A stretch of DNA of 64,000 nt, taken from positions 2,438,001 through 2,502,000 of the forward strand of contig NZ_JABRWH010000001.1 of NCBI RefSeq assembly GCF_013248975.1. Direction: 5' to 3'. The notes beneath the pieces are model-generated. The model saw nothing but the letters and a program-made list of their open reading frames with translations, did not search any database and was not told where the DNA came from. Source of the DNA: Neobacillus endophyticus (GTDB taxonomy: Bacteria > Bacillota > Bacilli > Bacillales > Cytobacillaceae). The translations under genes were made by a program, and so were the position numbers. Positions 1 through 9,296 of this stretch are shown here, piece by piece. Each line of letters starts with the position of its first letter. The first letter of the stretch is position 1.

Positions 1-1
1 A

Positions 2-1297
2 ACGACGGAGAGCACCGGTCAGCCTATGCTGCGAATCCATTATCAATCGGCAACTATATATGGAATGAGATTAACAAAACAATTTGAGACAGGAACAGGT
101 ATGATGAGTATCAGCCTGAAAGCCAATGGCCCAGTTTCTGTTAAAGACATGACAGTAGATACAACAGGGATCTCCTTCAAGGGTGCATGTGTAAATGCCG
201 CCCAGTCTTTGCCGGAGATGGGAATGGAAAACGTGGTGATGGTTGCCCACTTTATGGACACGGAGAATAGTGTTATCAATCAATTGGAGTTAAATACTGT
301 TCCTGGAAATGGAGGAGTCGAAAAACCAGGCAGCTTGAAGATTCTAAAGGAACTAAGCACACTCCCCTTAAGTCAATTGAATCAGGAAATTGGAAAAATA
401 ACGAGTAGCCATTTCCCTCTTATGTGCGAAGATCCATCAAAGACTTCGGATGGCACCGGAAAAAATAGTCAAACAGGACAAAATATAGTGGATGTCGTGA
501 CGAAGCCACTGGGCCCAGTAACAAACCCGCTCGATCCGATACTAAATCCACTTAAGCCGGTAACAAATCCGCTTGATCCGATACTAGATCCACTCAAGCC
601 AGTAACAAATCCGCTTGATCCGATACTAGATCCACTTAAGCCGGTAACAAATCCGTTTGATCCGATACTAGATCCACTCAAGCCAGTAACAAATCCACTT
701 GATCCAGTATTAAAGCCATTGGAACCTGTGACAAACCCACTTGATCCAATTTTGAAATCGTTGGAACCTGTAACAAATCCACTTGATCCAGTCTTGAAAC
801 CACTAGATCCTGTGACAATGCCACTGAATCCGATTTTGAAACCACAGGATCCAGTAGCAAAGCCGACTGCCCCAGCCGTAAATCCACTTGGACCTGTGGC
901 AAACCCGCTTGATCCGATTGTAAAACCAGTAACAAAACCGTTGGATCCTGTAGCGGCGCCGATTATTGGAGCTACAAATGGAACATCGCAAAATTCCGCC
1001 CCACCTGTCCAAAGTGCATGTGACAAGGTTCAGGATGCGAATGGTGTCATTTCAAAGGAACTTGCCTTAAATTTAATAGATGAAGCAATGGAAAAACAAA
1101 TTCCACTTGATCAAGTATGTAAAAGCAATACCGTACTGACAAACGAACTGCATAATTGGCAAAATAGTCTCTTGAAATCACTCGGGTTAATAGATTTATT
1201 GGGAACGGTTATCACAGCAAATCCTGTTCAGCAGTTAACCCAAATACGGAATCAAGTGGATAAAGCGAAAAGCGGTGCGATCCTATATTCACCTTAA
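2..1297 (+). CDS. Surface-type protein with Pro-rich 14-residue repeats, 5' end outside window
   Basis: The frame is open to the left edge and the first ATG (26) has no well-placed ribosome binding site, so the real start probably lies outside. About 150 N-terminal residues with scattered Cys lead into a repeat tract (about residues 155-320 counted from ATG 26) built on units such as NPLDPILDPLKPVT. A non-repetitive C-terminal domain of about 100 residues follows, with two Cys and no LPXTG or membrane anchor. The repeat spacing suggests an extended stalk of a secreted or spore-surface protein; this is inference. I do not recognise the family. Confidence 0.6.
   Translation, partial: TTESTGQPMLRIHYQSATIYGMRLTKQFETGTGMMSISLKANGPVSVKDMTVDTTGISFKGACVNAAQSLPEMGMENVVMVAHFMDTENSVINQLELNTVPGNGGVEKPGSLKILKELSTLPLSQLNQEIGKITSSHFPLMCEDPSKTSDGTGKNSQTGQNIVDVVTKPLGPVTNPLDPILNPLKPVTNPLDPILDPLKPVTNPLDPILDPLKPVTNPFDPILDPLKPVTNPLDPVLKPLEPVTNPLDPILKSLEPVTNPLDPVLKPLDPVTMPLNPILKPQDPVAKPTAPAVNPLGPVANPLDPIVKPVTKPLDPVAAPIIGATNGTSQNSAPPVQSACDKVQDANGVISKELALNLIDEAMEKQIPLDQVCKSNTVLTNELHNWQNSLLKSLGLIDLLGTVITANPVQQLTQIRNQVDKAKSGAILYSP
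495..955 (+). repeat. In-frame 42-bp tandem repeat tract
   Basis: Roughly seven to eight 42-bp units, each coding 14 residues, lie head to tail. The middle units (about 525-690) are nearly identical in DNA and the outer ones diverge (LDPVLKPLEPVTNP, LNPILKPQDPVAKP). The gradient from identical to diverged copies suggests expansion by slippage or unequal recombination in the centre. Confidence 0.85.
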
Positions 1298-1361
1298 AAG
1301 AGGCTTTTGTTGGTGTAAGATCATAACAAAGAGCAGTGGAGAACTTAACTGTACTACAAGG

Positions 1362-1410
1362 AATAGTGGATACTATGTTTAATATGACATAGATTATCCA
1401 TTATTTTTTT
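1362..1410 (+). terminator. Intrinsic terminator after the repeat protein
   Basis: A long imperfect stem (AATAGTGGATACTATGT pairing with ACATAG-AT-TATCCATTATT) around an 8-nt loop runs into a T-tract at 1404-1410. Confidence 0.6.
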
Positions 1411-1631
1411 ATCTATTATAATCTCTTAACATACAATTAATATTTAGAATTAAATATATAATTGATCATGAATATGGAATTATTTTGTAGGGGTATGCCT
1501 CATAATGAAGGTTCAAAAAGTTAACGATAAATGCTTTTAGATCGTTACCTGCATTTTCAACAAGGGCCATTTAATTGAATAACTTATTTTAAAGAAAACT
1601 GGAGAGTTAAACAGGGCAAATCCCCCTTCAC
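1411..1631. other. Intergenic, nothing recognised
   Basis: AT-rich sequence between two converging terminators. I see no reading frame with a ribosome binding site and no repeat. Confidence 0.5.
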
Positions 1632-1660
1632 ATAAAAAAGGAGAGGAAAATATCCTCTCC
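1632..1660 (-). terminator. Terminator of fruA
   Basis: GGAGAGGA / TCCTCTCC stem with a 5-nt loop. On the minus strand it is followed by a run of six T, about 30 bases past the fruA stop. Confidence 0.85.
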
Positions 1661-1687
1661 TATCATATAAAATCTTAAAGACAATAC

Positions 1688-3538
1688 TTACACTCTCTTT
1701 TTCAGGATGCCAAGTGAAAGTGCTGTGATAATACTTCCCATCGCGATAGCAAACACATACTTTAACCATCCGCCTTGAATGAATCCAAATACAATGACGC
1801 CACCATGTGAAGTCGTTAATCCTAAATGGAATGCCATAGATAGTGCCCCCGCTACAGCTGAACCGATAACTAGCGAAGGAATCACTCGGCTTGGGTCAGC
1901 AGCAGCAAACGGAATCGCGCCCTCTGTAATGAAGAAACTTCCTAAAACCAATGCTGTTTTACCTGCTTCGCGCTCATCTTTAGTGAAACGATTTTTAAAT
2001 AATACTGTTGCAAGAGCCACACCAAGTGGTGGTACCATTCCTCCTGCCATAACCGCAGCCATTGGCTCATAAAGGTGGTTTGCAAGTAAACCTGTAGCAA
2101 ATACATAGGCTGCTTTATTAATTGGACCACCCATATCAATCGCCATCATTGCGCCTAGAAGTAAGCCAAGAATAATTGAATTAGTGCCGCCTAATTGTTG
2201 TAACCAATGAGTTAAGAATAAATTTAAATCAGCTAATGGTTGGTTAATAACCGTTAGCATAATAGCGCCAGTTGCAAACACAGTAAGAAGTGGGAAAATC
2301 AACACCGCTTTTACGCTGTCTAACCATTTCGGTGTATTACTTAATAATTTTTTAATAGCAAGGGCTAAATAACCCGCTAAGAAGCCGGCAATAATCCCGC
2401 CAAGGAAGCCTGAACCACCTGTTGCAGCAATTGAACCGCCTACCATACCAGCGACAAACCCAGGTCTATCTGCAATACTTCGTCCGATAAACGCCGCTAA
2501 GATAGGAACCATTAGAGCAAAAGCATGTTTAGCCCCAATCTCAAAGACCATTGCCGCGAATGCATTATAAGATGGGTCTGTTTTATCGAACGATTTATGC
2601 CCAAACAAGAAGCAAATCGCAATCAAGATACCGCCACTGATAACGAATGGCAACATTTCTGATACCCCATTCATAAGATGGCGATAGATGCCTACACGTT
2701 GATTCTTATGACCAGAATGATCAGTACCTGATTGACTCGATACATATACAGGAGCTCTTACTGATAAAGATTGTTCAATTAGAGCTTTTGGTTTCTTTAT
2801 CGCATCGGTTACAGGAACCTGAACGACCTTTTTGCCATGGAATCTATTCATTTCAACTGTCTTACCCACAGCGACTATGATACCATCAGCTTCTTCTATA
2901 TCTTTTTCTGTTAAACGATTTTCAACGCCAGTCGCACCGTTTGTTTCCACTTTGATTTCATAGCCTAATTCTAATGCTGTTTGTATAAGTTTATCAGCTG
3001 CCATAAAGGTATGAGCGATACCAGTAGGACAAGCCGTTACTGCGATAATTTTCTTTCCATTAGCATTTGATACATTTAAAGCGCCTTCATATGAAACCAT
3101 CGTCTGAAGAAAGGATAAAACTTCTTCTGAAGTCTTCGCCTGTAAAAGAGTTTGACGGAATGATACATCCAGTAGTTTTCTAGAAAGAAAAGCAAGCATT
3201 TTTAAATGAGTATCATCCATGTTCTCATCCGCTGCAATCATGAAAAACAGGTGACTGTCTTTTCCGTCGAGGGAATCAAAGTTAATACCTTGAACCGACC
3301 GACCAAAAACGACAGCAGGCGTTTTAACAGCACTTGTTTTTGCATGGGGAATCGCAATCCCGTCTGAAATGCCGGTACTTGCTTGGGATTCTTTTAGCAA
3401 AATGGCTTTTTTGTATTCTTCTCGATTATATAAATTCCCATTACGATCGAGTGCATCAATTAATTCATTGATGACTGACTCTTTATCGGTGGATGTTAAA
3501 TCCATCAGAACCAAACTGGAATCAAAAAACTCTCTCAT
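1688..3538 (-). CDS. fruA: Fructose-specific PTS transporter, EIIABC
   Basis: It imports fructose and phosphorylates it to fructose 1-phosphate at the membrane. The 616 residues hold three domains in the usual order. EIIA-Fru (about 1-145) carries the phospho-accepting His65 in IAIPHAKT. EIIB-Fru (about 162-260) carries Cys170 in TACPTGIAHT. The EIIC-Fru membrane domain (about 285-615) is rich in Gly and hydrophobic segments. The start has an AGAGGTGG ribosome binding site. It lies directly downstream of a decayed fruK, in the fruK-fruA order known from Bacillus. It is full length with no frame damage, so it may outlive the partner enzyme its product needs. Confidence 0.93.
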   Translation of the reverse strand: MREFFDSSLVLMDLTSTDKESVINELIDALDRNGNLYNREEYKKAILLKESQASTGISDGIAIPHAKTSAVKTPAVVFGRSVQGINFDSLDGKDSHLFFMIAADENMDDTHLKMLAFLSRKLLDVSFRQTLLQAKTSEEVLSFLQTMVSYEGALNVSNANGKKIIAVTACPTGIAHTFMAADKLIQTALELGYEIKVETNGATGVENRLTEKDIEEADGIIVAVGKTVEMNRFHGKKVVQVPVTDAIKKPKALIEQSLSVRAPVYVSSQSGTDHSGHKNQRVGIYRHLMNGVSEMLPFVISGGILIAICFLFGHKSFDKTDPSYNAFAAMVFEIGAKHAFALMVPILAAFIGRSIADRPGFVAGMVGGSIAATGGSGFLGGIIAGFLAGYLALAIKKLLSNTPKWLDSVKAVLIFPLLTVFATGAIMLTVINQPLADLNLFLTHWLQQLGGTNSIILGLLLGAMMAIDMGGPINKAAYVFATGLLANHLYEPMAAVMAGGMVPPLGVALATVLFKNRFTKDEREAGKTALVLGSFFITEGAIPFAAADPSRVIPSLVIGSAVAGALSMAFHLGLTTSHGGVIVFGFIQGGWLKYVFAIAMGSIITALSLGILKKRV

Positions 3539-3559
3539 ATTCCACCTCTAACTGTAATT

Positions 3560-3997
3560 TTAACTTTTTTCTCCTTGTTCCACTAATTTCCGCCCATAGA
3601 TTTTGTGGATGTTTCTGTTTGACAGATATTCTGCAATGTCAGAATACGCATTCTCATTTAATGAAGAAGGGATACTACCTGATAGAACCATAAAATCTCC
3701 ATCTACTAATCCATCTAATTGGGAGAGTAATTCTTCCCACTGTTGGGATGATATATGCGGGGACACGCCGTTTATTTCCGTTTCTTCTTCCGCTTTTAAT
3801 TTAATATTGAAACGTGTAACCGCTTCCATTTAAATGAAATGAGTAGAGATATGTTCTTCAGCTAGCTTAGATAAGAGAAAATCGCCTGTGAATCCTCCGA
3901 TGAATCCAATCGCTCGATTCGAAACTTGGAACTAACTTAGGATTCTCGATACATTTATTCCTTTTCCTCCAGGTTGCTTATCTTGATACAGGAAAAA
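3560..3997 (-). pseudogene. fruK: 1-phosphofructokinase remnant
   Basis: Read on the minus strand in one frame, the sequence gives fragments typical of FruK: QPGGKGINVSRIL, then GFIGGFTGDFLLSKLAEEHI, then FNIKL and VLSGSIPSSL. In-frame stops occur at 3932-3934 (TAG) and 3830-3832 (TAA). The N-terminal part and the whole C-terminal half, including the GAGD catalytic motif of PfkB-family kinases, are missing before fruA begins. An open 89-codon piece (3560-3829) remains but lacks an active site. Stops plus truncation make a working kinase impossible here. A fruR regulator is not visible upstream. Confidence 0.88.
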
Positions 3998-4009
3998 TCA
4001 AGTTCATAA

Positions 4010-4740
4010 TTACATCAAACAATTAAGAACTTCAAATCCATTCAATCACAAACACCTTTTAAGTAAAAAGTCATAAGACTATGATACTATAATTTCGTAT
4101 GATTATTAAGTGGCAAAAAATAGCACTTACTACATTAAGGGAAATTCTAAAGCGTAAAAACATTGTAAATTCACGTTTTGCTATTGGTCCCCCTTCAATA
4201 ACGATCGGGCGCTTTTGTTGAATAAAACTTAAATTTTTAAAACGACCTTAGAGTTATATTTTTTAACCCCGTCCTAAATTTAGAACGGGGTTATGCTTGT
4301 CTGAGCTTTTAAAATTAAATAACTTTATTGTCATTTTAAAGGAAGTCTTATACGGAAAGCTAGAGGTAGAGTTTAAAACAGCTTAAAGAGGATTTTTGCA
4401 ATCTATTTACATTTTTCTACATCTGTATGGCGCTTTTTGGAGTTATCTCGGAATCCCCCCATTAATGCCTCAAAATTAGCAGTAGATCGTATCAGAAAAT
4501 TGTTAGAATGTCATCAACAACAAGTAGCGTAGTTTTAAAAAATTGGTTCCGTTAGGGAAGATCTAGACTTTTTTTAAAAAGGGAATTATGAAATGGATTC
4601 ATTTAAAGTTAAATCTAACTTTCTAATTTTATTAAACCCACGTTTTCAGATGGTTTTATACTTTTCAACAGCTTTTTTATCGAGTGGCGCTGTCCTCATT
4701 TGATGGAAGATAACGTATTATTTTGAAAGGTGTGGGTTTT
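4010..4740. other. Intergenic with decayed fragments
   Basis: No intact gene. Near 4265-4292 there is a hairpin (AACCCCGT ... ACGGGGTT) without a clear T-tract. Around 4455-4532 one frame reads like the end of a helical protein (LAVDRIRKLLECHQQQ) but has no start. At 4203-4225 sits one copy of an ATCGGGCGC-type short repeat seen elsewhere in the window. Confidence 0.4.
4610..4634. repeat. 25-bp direct repeat, left copy flanking mcp
   Basis: An identical 25-bp word starting TAAATCTAACTTTCTAA occurs here and at 6896-6920, one copy on each side of the chemoreceptor gene. Similarity continues weakly for about 12 more bases. Confidence 0.8.
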
Positions 4741-4785
4741 ATGGAATTAATTAAACAAAATGGATATTGGACCGATAAATGGTAA
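4741..4785 (+). other. Short ORF MELIKQNGYWTDKW, perhaps a gene remnant
   Basis: A 14-codon frame begins 8 bases after an AAAGGTGTGG-like ribosome binding site and ends 49 bases before the chemoreceptor start. It could be a leader peptide or the surviving N-terminus of a lost gene. There is no other evidence of function. Confidence 0.25.
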
Positions 4786-4834
4786 GTAAATCTTATATCA
4801 ATTTATTCAATAATTCATTAAGGAGATGCCAGCT

Positions 4835-6808
4835 TTGAAATTACAACATCTAAATATCAGTTTAAAAGCCAAAATTAGCATTGCTTTTTTTCTTATTCTT
4901 ATTATACCATCCATATCAATTGGAATTCTTGGCTATAATAGTGCCAAATCTGAAATGGAAAATCAGATATTAAACACGGCTTCTACGAATGTGGATTTAC
5001 TTAATTCAAACATCAATAATTTTTTAAATCCAAAATTTACTGATGCCGACTTTTTTTCAAATATCGTTAATTCTCATCTTTATAAAGGTGAAGATAGCCC
5101 GGAAGTCAGAAAGTACCTTGATCGTTATGTTAACCTTCACCCAGAAGTACAAGGTATTTATGTAGGGACAATGACTGGATTGATGATTGAATCTCCGAGA
5201 AAGCAGCTTCCAAGTGGTTACGATCCAAGAAAGAGGGGTTGGTACCAACAAGCAATACAAAATAGTGGCAAAGTTATTATAACTCCCCCATATATTGCAG
5301 CTTCTACCGGAAAAATGACGGTTACGATTGCTAAAACATTACAGGACAACTCAGGAGTAATTGGAATTAATTTAAGCCTTAACGCTATAAGCAAAATGAC
5401 GAACAGTATAAAGATTGGTGAGAACGGTTATGCATTCCTATTAAGCAAGGAAAGACAATATCTCGTTCACCCTACTCAAAAAATAGGAAGTGAAGCAAAA
5501 GAATCGCTTTTTGATAAGCTTTACCAAAGTAACAGTGGGAAGTTTCAATACATTTGGAAGGGCCAAAATAAAGAAATGGTATTTACAACTAATGAATTAA
5601 CGGGTTGGAAACTGGCTGGAACGATGTTGATAACTGATGCTTCAGATGCCGCCTCGCCTATCTTCAACCGAACTTTTTTAGTTGTGTTAATTTCTTTGAT
5701 AATGGGCGGGAGTGTCATTTTTCTATTGGTAGGATCTTTCATTAAACCAATTCGAAACCTGAAAGATAAAGTATTGAAAATGAGTAGCGGAGATTTAACC
5801 GAACAGATTCATGTCAAATCCAATGATGAAATTGGTGAATTGAGTAAAGCTTTTAACGGTATGCAAAACAACTTCCGTAATCTTATTAAAAAAATAGAGG
5901 TGAGTGCTGAACAAGTTGCCTCTCATACAGGACATTTGGCAGCTAGTACAGAACAAACTAATGCTGCTACTGAAGAGGTAGCGAAGGTAATTCTAGAAGT
6001 AGCAAGTGGGGCAGAGAAACAAACAAGCGGACTCGAAAGTAATGTGAAATTCTTAGAAGAAACGACAAAGGGAATGATTCAAATTGTGGACCATTCTGGT
6101 GTTGCCACAGAACTTTCCGCAAAAGCATGTGAACAAGCTGAAGAAGGTGGGAAGTCGGTCCATCGTACAATGGCACAGATGAACTCCATTTCTGATTCTG
6201 TACATGAATCCAATAATATGATTAAGTCATTAGACGAACGCTCTAAAGAAATTGGGGCGATATTAGATATGATTAGTGGAATAGCCGACCAGACCAATTT
6301 ATTAGCATTAAATGCTGCTATCGAGGCCGCAAGAGTTGGAGAACACGGAAAGGGATTTGCTGTAGTTGCCGACGAAGTGCGCAAATTAGCCGAACAATCT
6401 CAAACTTCAGCAAAACAAATATCTGAACTAATTAAGGGAATACAAAATGATACAAACAACACCGTCCAAATTATGGGTAAAGTAACAGAAGAAGTAGAGG
6501 ATGGGATTAAAATTTCATCAGAAACCATTCGAAAATTTGATGAAATCATGAACAGTATGAGAAAAATGACGCCTAAAATGGAGGAAATTTCGGATACTGT
6601 ACAACATATATCCGCTGGGATTCAAGAAGTGACCGCAACTGCAAATGGACTTGCAAATATCGCTAGGGACAATGCTGCTATTTCTGAAGAAGTGGCCGCC
6701 TCAACTCAGGAACAGCAAGCATCAGCCGAGCAGGTTTCAGCTTCAGCAAGGTCTCTTTCTGAGATGGCAGAGGATTTAAAAACACTGATAAAAGAATTTG
6801 TCTATTAA
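4835..6808 (+). CDS. Methyl-accepting chemotaxis protein (Cache-type)
   Basis: Membrane chemoreceptor of 657 residues that signals to CheA/CheW. The first membrane segment is near residues 14-37. An extracellular double-Cache-like sensor domain covers about 40-275 (motif [11 protein letters not shown]). A second membrane segment follows ([20 protein letters not shown]), then HAMP and a long coiled-coil signalling domain. The hairpin tip has [16 protein letters not shown] and [18 protein letters not shown]. The TTG at 4835 is preferred because AAGGAG (4820-4825) lies 9 bases upstream; the ATG at 4826 touches the ribosome binding site. Ligand unknown. The gene stands alone between 25-bp direct repeats. 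Confidence 0.93.
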   Translation: MKLQHLNISLKAKISIAFFLILIIPSISIGILGYNSAKSEMENQILNTASTNVDLLNSNINNFLNPKFTDADFFSNIVNSHLYKGEDSPEVRKYLDRYVNLHPEVQGIYVGTMTGLMIESPRKQLPSGYDPRKRGWYQQAIQNSGKVIITPPYIAASTGKMTVTIAKTLQDNSGVIGINLSLNAISKMTNSIKIGENGYAFLLSKERQYLVHPTQKIGSEAKESLFDKLYQSNSGKFQYIWKGQNKEMVFTTNELTGWKLAGTMLITDASDAASPIFNRTFLVVLISLIMGGSVIFLLVGSFIKPIRNLKDKVLKMSSGDLTEQIHVKSNDEIGELSKAFNGMQNNFRNLIKKIEVSAEQVASHTGHLAASTEQTNAATEEVAKVILEVASGAEKQTSGLESNVKFLEETTKGMIQIVDHSGVATELSAKACEQAEEGGKSVHRTMAQMNSISDSVHESNNMIKSLDERSKEIGAILDMISGIADQTNLLALNAAIEAARVGEHGKGFAVVADEVRKLAEQSQTSAKQISELIKGIQNDTNNTVQIMGKVTEEVEDGIKISSETIRKFDEIMNSMRKMTPKMEEISDTVQHISAGIQEVTATANGLANIARDNAAISEEVAASTQEQQASAEQVSASARSLSEMAEDLKTLIKEFVY

Positions 6809-6829
6809 AAAAGTTACATATGATTTTCA

Positions 6830-6892
6830 TTCCTTCAATGTTAGAGAGTTAAAAAAACAGTACTGTCTGACATTGAAGGGATTATTTTTTCT
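6830..6892 (+). terminator. Terminator of the chemoreceptor gene
   Basis: TCCTTCAATGT and ACATTGAAGGGA form a 10-12 bp stem with a roughly 30-nt loop, followed by ATTATTTTTT. Confidence 0.65.
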
Positions 6893-6895
6893 TTA

Positions 6896-6920
6896 TAAAT
6901 CTAACTTTCTAATTTTATTA
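6896..6920. repeat. 25-bp direct repeat, right copy flanking mcp
   Basis: Perfect copy of 4610-4634, just past the mcp terminator. Confidence 0.8.
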
Positions 6921-7130
6921 TACACAAGTTTTTTCATTGTTTTAGCTTGTACTGGTCAATCAATTCATCAACCGATTTACGAATTAGTCGCTACCGTTTT
7001 TTCAAAAATTTGCTGCACAGGGAATCGAAGTGAAACAAAATGAGCGTCCAAAGAATATCAACCATTTTAAACAGAATTCAACAGAAAATATTAAGCTTGT
7101 TTAAAAACGTATAGGTGCAAACAAAAACTA
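6921..7130. other. Decayed reading frame, unidentified
   Basis: One + frame (about 6998-7110) reads FFQKFAAQGIEVKQNERPKN and ends at a stop near 7110, but it has an upstream stop and no start. It looks like the end of a lost gene; I cannot name it. Confidence 0.3.
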
Positions 7131-7163
7131 CTAAAGACTCTTACCATCGCGTAAGAGTCTTTT
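7131..7163. terminator. Bidirectional terminator
   Basis: AAAGACTCTTAC / GTAAGAGTCTTTT stem with a short loop, A-rich on one side and T-rich on the other. It can end the TetR gene on the minus strand. Confidence 0.8.
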
Positions 7164-7172
7164 CTATAGTCA

Positions 7173-7835
7173 TTAGATGGCTGAGAGCTTTTTGAGGATG
7201 GTTTCCACCATTTCATTAATATCTTCATTTTCCGTGTTTTGCAAGTACTTGGGGGTTAGGACCTGGGTTTTCTTCGCAACATAATAATCGAATAAAGCCT
7301 GTTTCAATGACAATTCCTCTTCCACTAAAAAGGATGTATTCACCAATTTCCTTAGTACAGTTTCATCCTGAATAATTAATATGGAGGGATTCAATTGATT
7401 AAAAACTTCTGCATTCATGCCATTTCGATAAAATGTATGAATGGCAGATAGTTGTTCTTTTCTTGATTGCATTTTTTTTTCATAGAGATGCCTACTGCTT
7501 CTTTTTAAATCAGTTAAATAAATATCTGAAGCATAAACAGCTGAAAAAACAGCTTGTTCAAACACATTTTGGAAACGAAGCGGATAAGATACCTCTTCAT
7601 TGGAAATGGTTTGGCCAGCTTCATTTATATAATCAATACAGAGATTAGTCAGCTCCATAATAATGTCTTCCTTCGATGAAAAGTAGTTATACAAGGAAGC
7701 ACGGCTTAAATTCATCGCTTTTGCGATATCTTGAATGGTAAGGGAAAGGAATCCTTGAGTCCGAACGACTTGGATTAACTGTTTTGCATAGGCTTTTCTC
7801 ATCATCCGTCTTTCATCAGGTGCAATTTTTTTCAA
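7173..7835 (-). CDS. TetR/AcrR-family transcriptional regulator
   Basis: DNA-binding repressor of 220 residues. The N-terminal helix-turn-helix is clear: LTIQDIAKAMNLSRASLYNY followed by FSSKEDIIMEL, the TetR signature. The remaining 150 residues are the helical ligand-binding part, with no family hint. I chose the TTG at 7835 because AAAGGGAGTGG precedes it by about 6 bases; the longer frame to 8126 would overlap the divergent nitroreductase gene. It is transcribed away from the nitroreductase gene, and such pairs usually mean that the regulator controls its neighbour and itself. Confidence 0.88.
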   Translation of the reverse strand: MKKIAPDERRMMRKAYAKQLIQVVRTQGFLSLTIQDIAKAMNLSRASLYNYFSSKEDIIMELTNLCIDYINEAGQTISNEEVSYPLRFQNVFEQAVFSAVYASDIYLTDLKRSSRHLYEKKMQSRKEQLSAIHTFYRNGMNAEVFNQLNPSILIIQDETVLRKLVNTSFLVEEELSLKQALFDYYVAKKTQVLTPKYLQNTENEDINEMVETILKKLSAI

Positions 7836-8058
7836 ACTACCACTCCCTTTATCAGGAAAGTATATCATAATCCAATGGGATACATTAAATTCTGATATTC
7901 CAATTCTTTTCAGTTTACAACTAAAAGAAAGTGGAGTAAGGTTATAGTCTGTTAACATTTTAGACACTTTATAATATTTCTGTCCAAAGTGAATAATAGT
8001 AATTAAAGAAATCAAATAGTATAAACAATACTCAATATGAAAAGAGGAGAATAAAACA
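7836..8058. promoter_or_regulatory. Divergent control region, possible TetR operator
   Basis: The region separates tetR from the nitroreductase gene. Two dyads stand out: GTCTGTTAACATTTTAGAC at 7947-7965 and AGTAT-AAACA-ATACT near 8018-8031, the latter overlapping a TATAAA box. Either could be the operator; the assignment is inference. Confidence 0.35.
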
Positions 8059-8706
8059 ATGACTTCTATGACTACAGCACAAATCACGAATGATTTTAAT
8101 AAAATTGTGACAGAACGCCGTTCCATTAAAAATTATGATAAATCCGTAAAAATCAGCCATGAAGAAATGACAGGAATTCTTACTTTAGCAACAACTGCTC
8201 CTTCATCTGTTAATATGCAGCCATGGCGCTTTCTTGTGATTGAAAGTCCTGAGGCAAAAGCAACACTAGCTCCACTGGCACGTTTTAACCAAACTCAAGT
8301 TGAAACATCATCAGCAGTTATTGCTGTTTTTGGTGATATGAATAATTTTGAGAAATTTGAAGAAATCTACGGCGCAGCTGTAGAGAAGGGATTTATGCCT
8401 TTAGAAGTAAAAGAACGAATTCATGCTTCCTTTTCAGGCTATCTTGAAACAATTTCACGTGAAGCTATGAAAGAAATTGTTTTAGTGGATGGCGGACTTG
8501 TATCCATGCAGTTCATGCTTGCTGCCCGCGCTTATGGATACGATACAAATCCAATAGGTGGATATGAAAAAGACAAAATTGCAGAAGCATTTGGATTGGA
8601 TAAAGACCGTTATGTTCCAGTTATGTTAATCTCTATTGGTAAAGCAGCAGATAACGGACATCCATCCGTGCGTCTGCCTATTGGTCAAGTCGCGCAATGG
8701 AAGTAA
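8059..8706 (+). CDS. ydgI: Nitroreductase-family NAD(P)H oxidoreductase (YdgI-like)
   Basis: FMN-dependent flavoprotein of 215 residues, expected to reduce nitro or quinone compounds with NAD(P)H. Family marks are RRSIKNYD near the N-terminus (FMN phosphate contact), the TTAPSSVNMQPWRFLVI segment, and DGGLVSMQFMLAARAYGYDTN plus PIGG in the C-terminal half. It closely resembles my memory of B. subtilis YdgI in length and motif order. The ribosome binding site AAAGAGGAG precedes ATG 8059. It is divergent from a TetR gene and followed by an ABM-type gene, which points to an inducible response to electrophiles or quinones. Confidence 0.9.
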   Translation: MTSMTTAQITNDFNKIVTERRSIKNYDKSVKISHEEMTGILTLATTAPSSVNMQPWRFLVIESPEAKATLAPLARFNQTQVETSSAVIAVFGDMNNFEKFEEIYGAAVEKGFMPLEVKERIHASFSGYLETISREAMKEIVLVDGGLVSMQFMLAARAYGYDTNPIGGYEKDKIAEAFGLDKDRYVPVMLISIGKAADNGHPSVRLPIGQVAQWK

Positions 8707-8737
8707 TGAAATGTAAATAAGAAGGGATTGACATTCG

Positions 8738-9034
8738 ATGATTATTATTCATGCAACATTCCATATAAATCCAGTTAAACAGGATTTGTTTCTAGAGGAA
8801 ATTCAGCCCTTAATTGCTGCCTCAAGAAATGAAACCGGAAATATTTCATTTCTCTTTCAAAAGGATACAGAAAATGAAAATGTATTTATGATGGTGGAAG
8901 TTTGGCAGGATATGCAAGCTGTTTCCAGTCATAACTCAAGCGAGCACTTTACCAAGTTTGTAGCAAATGCGAAGAGCTTTTTGACTGTACCATTAGAGGT
9001 TAAAGCATTTGAGGGGCAGCCATTAAAATTATAG
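8738..9034 (+). CDS. ABM-domain protein, putative quinol monooxygenase (YgiN-like)
   Basis: Small 98-residue ferredoxin-like fold protein: MIIIHATFHINPVKQDLF, then SRNETGNISFLFQKD, then VEVWQDMQAVSSHNSSEHF. This is the antibiotic-biosynthesis-monooxygenase (ABM) pattern, with the conserved W and H in EVWQD and HNSSEHF. It starts 31 bases after ydgI with an AGAAGGGA ribosome binding site and is likely co-transcribed, then ends at a strong terminator. The pairing of a nitroreductase with an ABM protein suggests quinone detoxification; the substrate is not shown by the sequence. Confidence 0.82.
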   Translation: MIIIHATFHINPVKQDLFLEEIQPLIAASRNETGNISFLFQKDTENENVFMMVEVWQDMQAVSSHNSSEHFTKFVANAKSFLTVPLEVKAFEGQPLKL

Positions 9035-9129
9035 ATTTCGGCCTCTTAAATAGAATGAAATGGTGAAGAGTATCATAAGTAGCTTGTTGTTTAATAAAAG
9101 GATTAAAAGAGTAACATAAACTAACCATT

Positions 9130-9166
9130 AAAGGGCGCTTTCCTGTAGGAAGGTGCCTTTATTTTT
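9130..9166 (+). terminator. Terminator of the ydgI-ABM unit
   Basis: AAAGGGCGCTTTCC / GGAAGGTGCCTTT stem with a tiny loop, then ATTTTTATT. Confidence 0.85.
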
Positions 9167-9296
9167 ATTAACGAGAAATTAATAAGAAGTCTGTTTGGTA
9201 ATGATTATTAGACGAAAACAATGCAGATTATTAAGTTCAAGCATGTTGTTATCTAATATAATGATAGAACAAATAAATCGTGAGGGGGAATATGAG

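Noticed and set aside
469..1026. Minus-strand ORF of 185 codons with GSSGFVTG repeats
   Set aside because: It is the shadow of the 42-bp repeat tract: the period and composition keep the antisense frame open. There is no ribosome binding site, and the sense frame continues on both sides.
2700..4000. Functional fruK
   Set aside because: In-frame stops and missing ends exclude it; only about half of the coding sequence can be traced.
7835..8126. Extended N-terminus for the first TetR gene
   Set aside because: It would overlap the divergent ydgI start, has no ribosome binding site and adds residues that no TetR protein needs.
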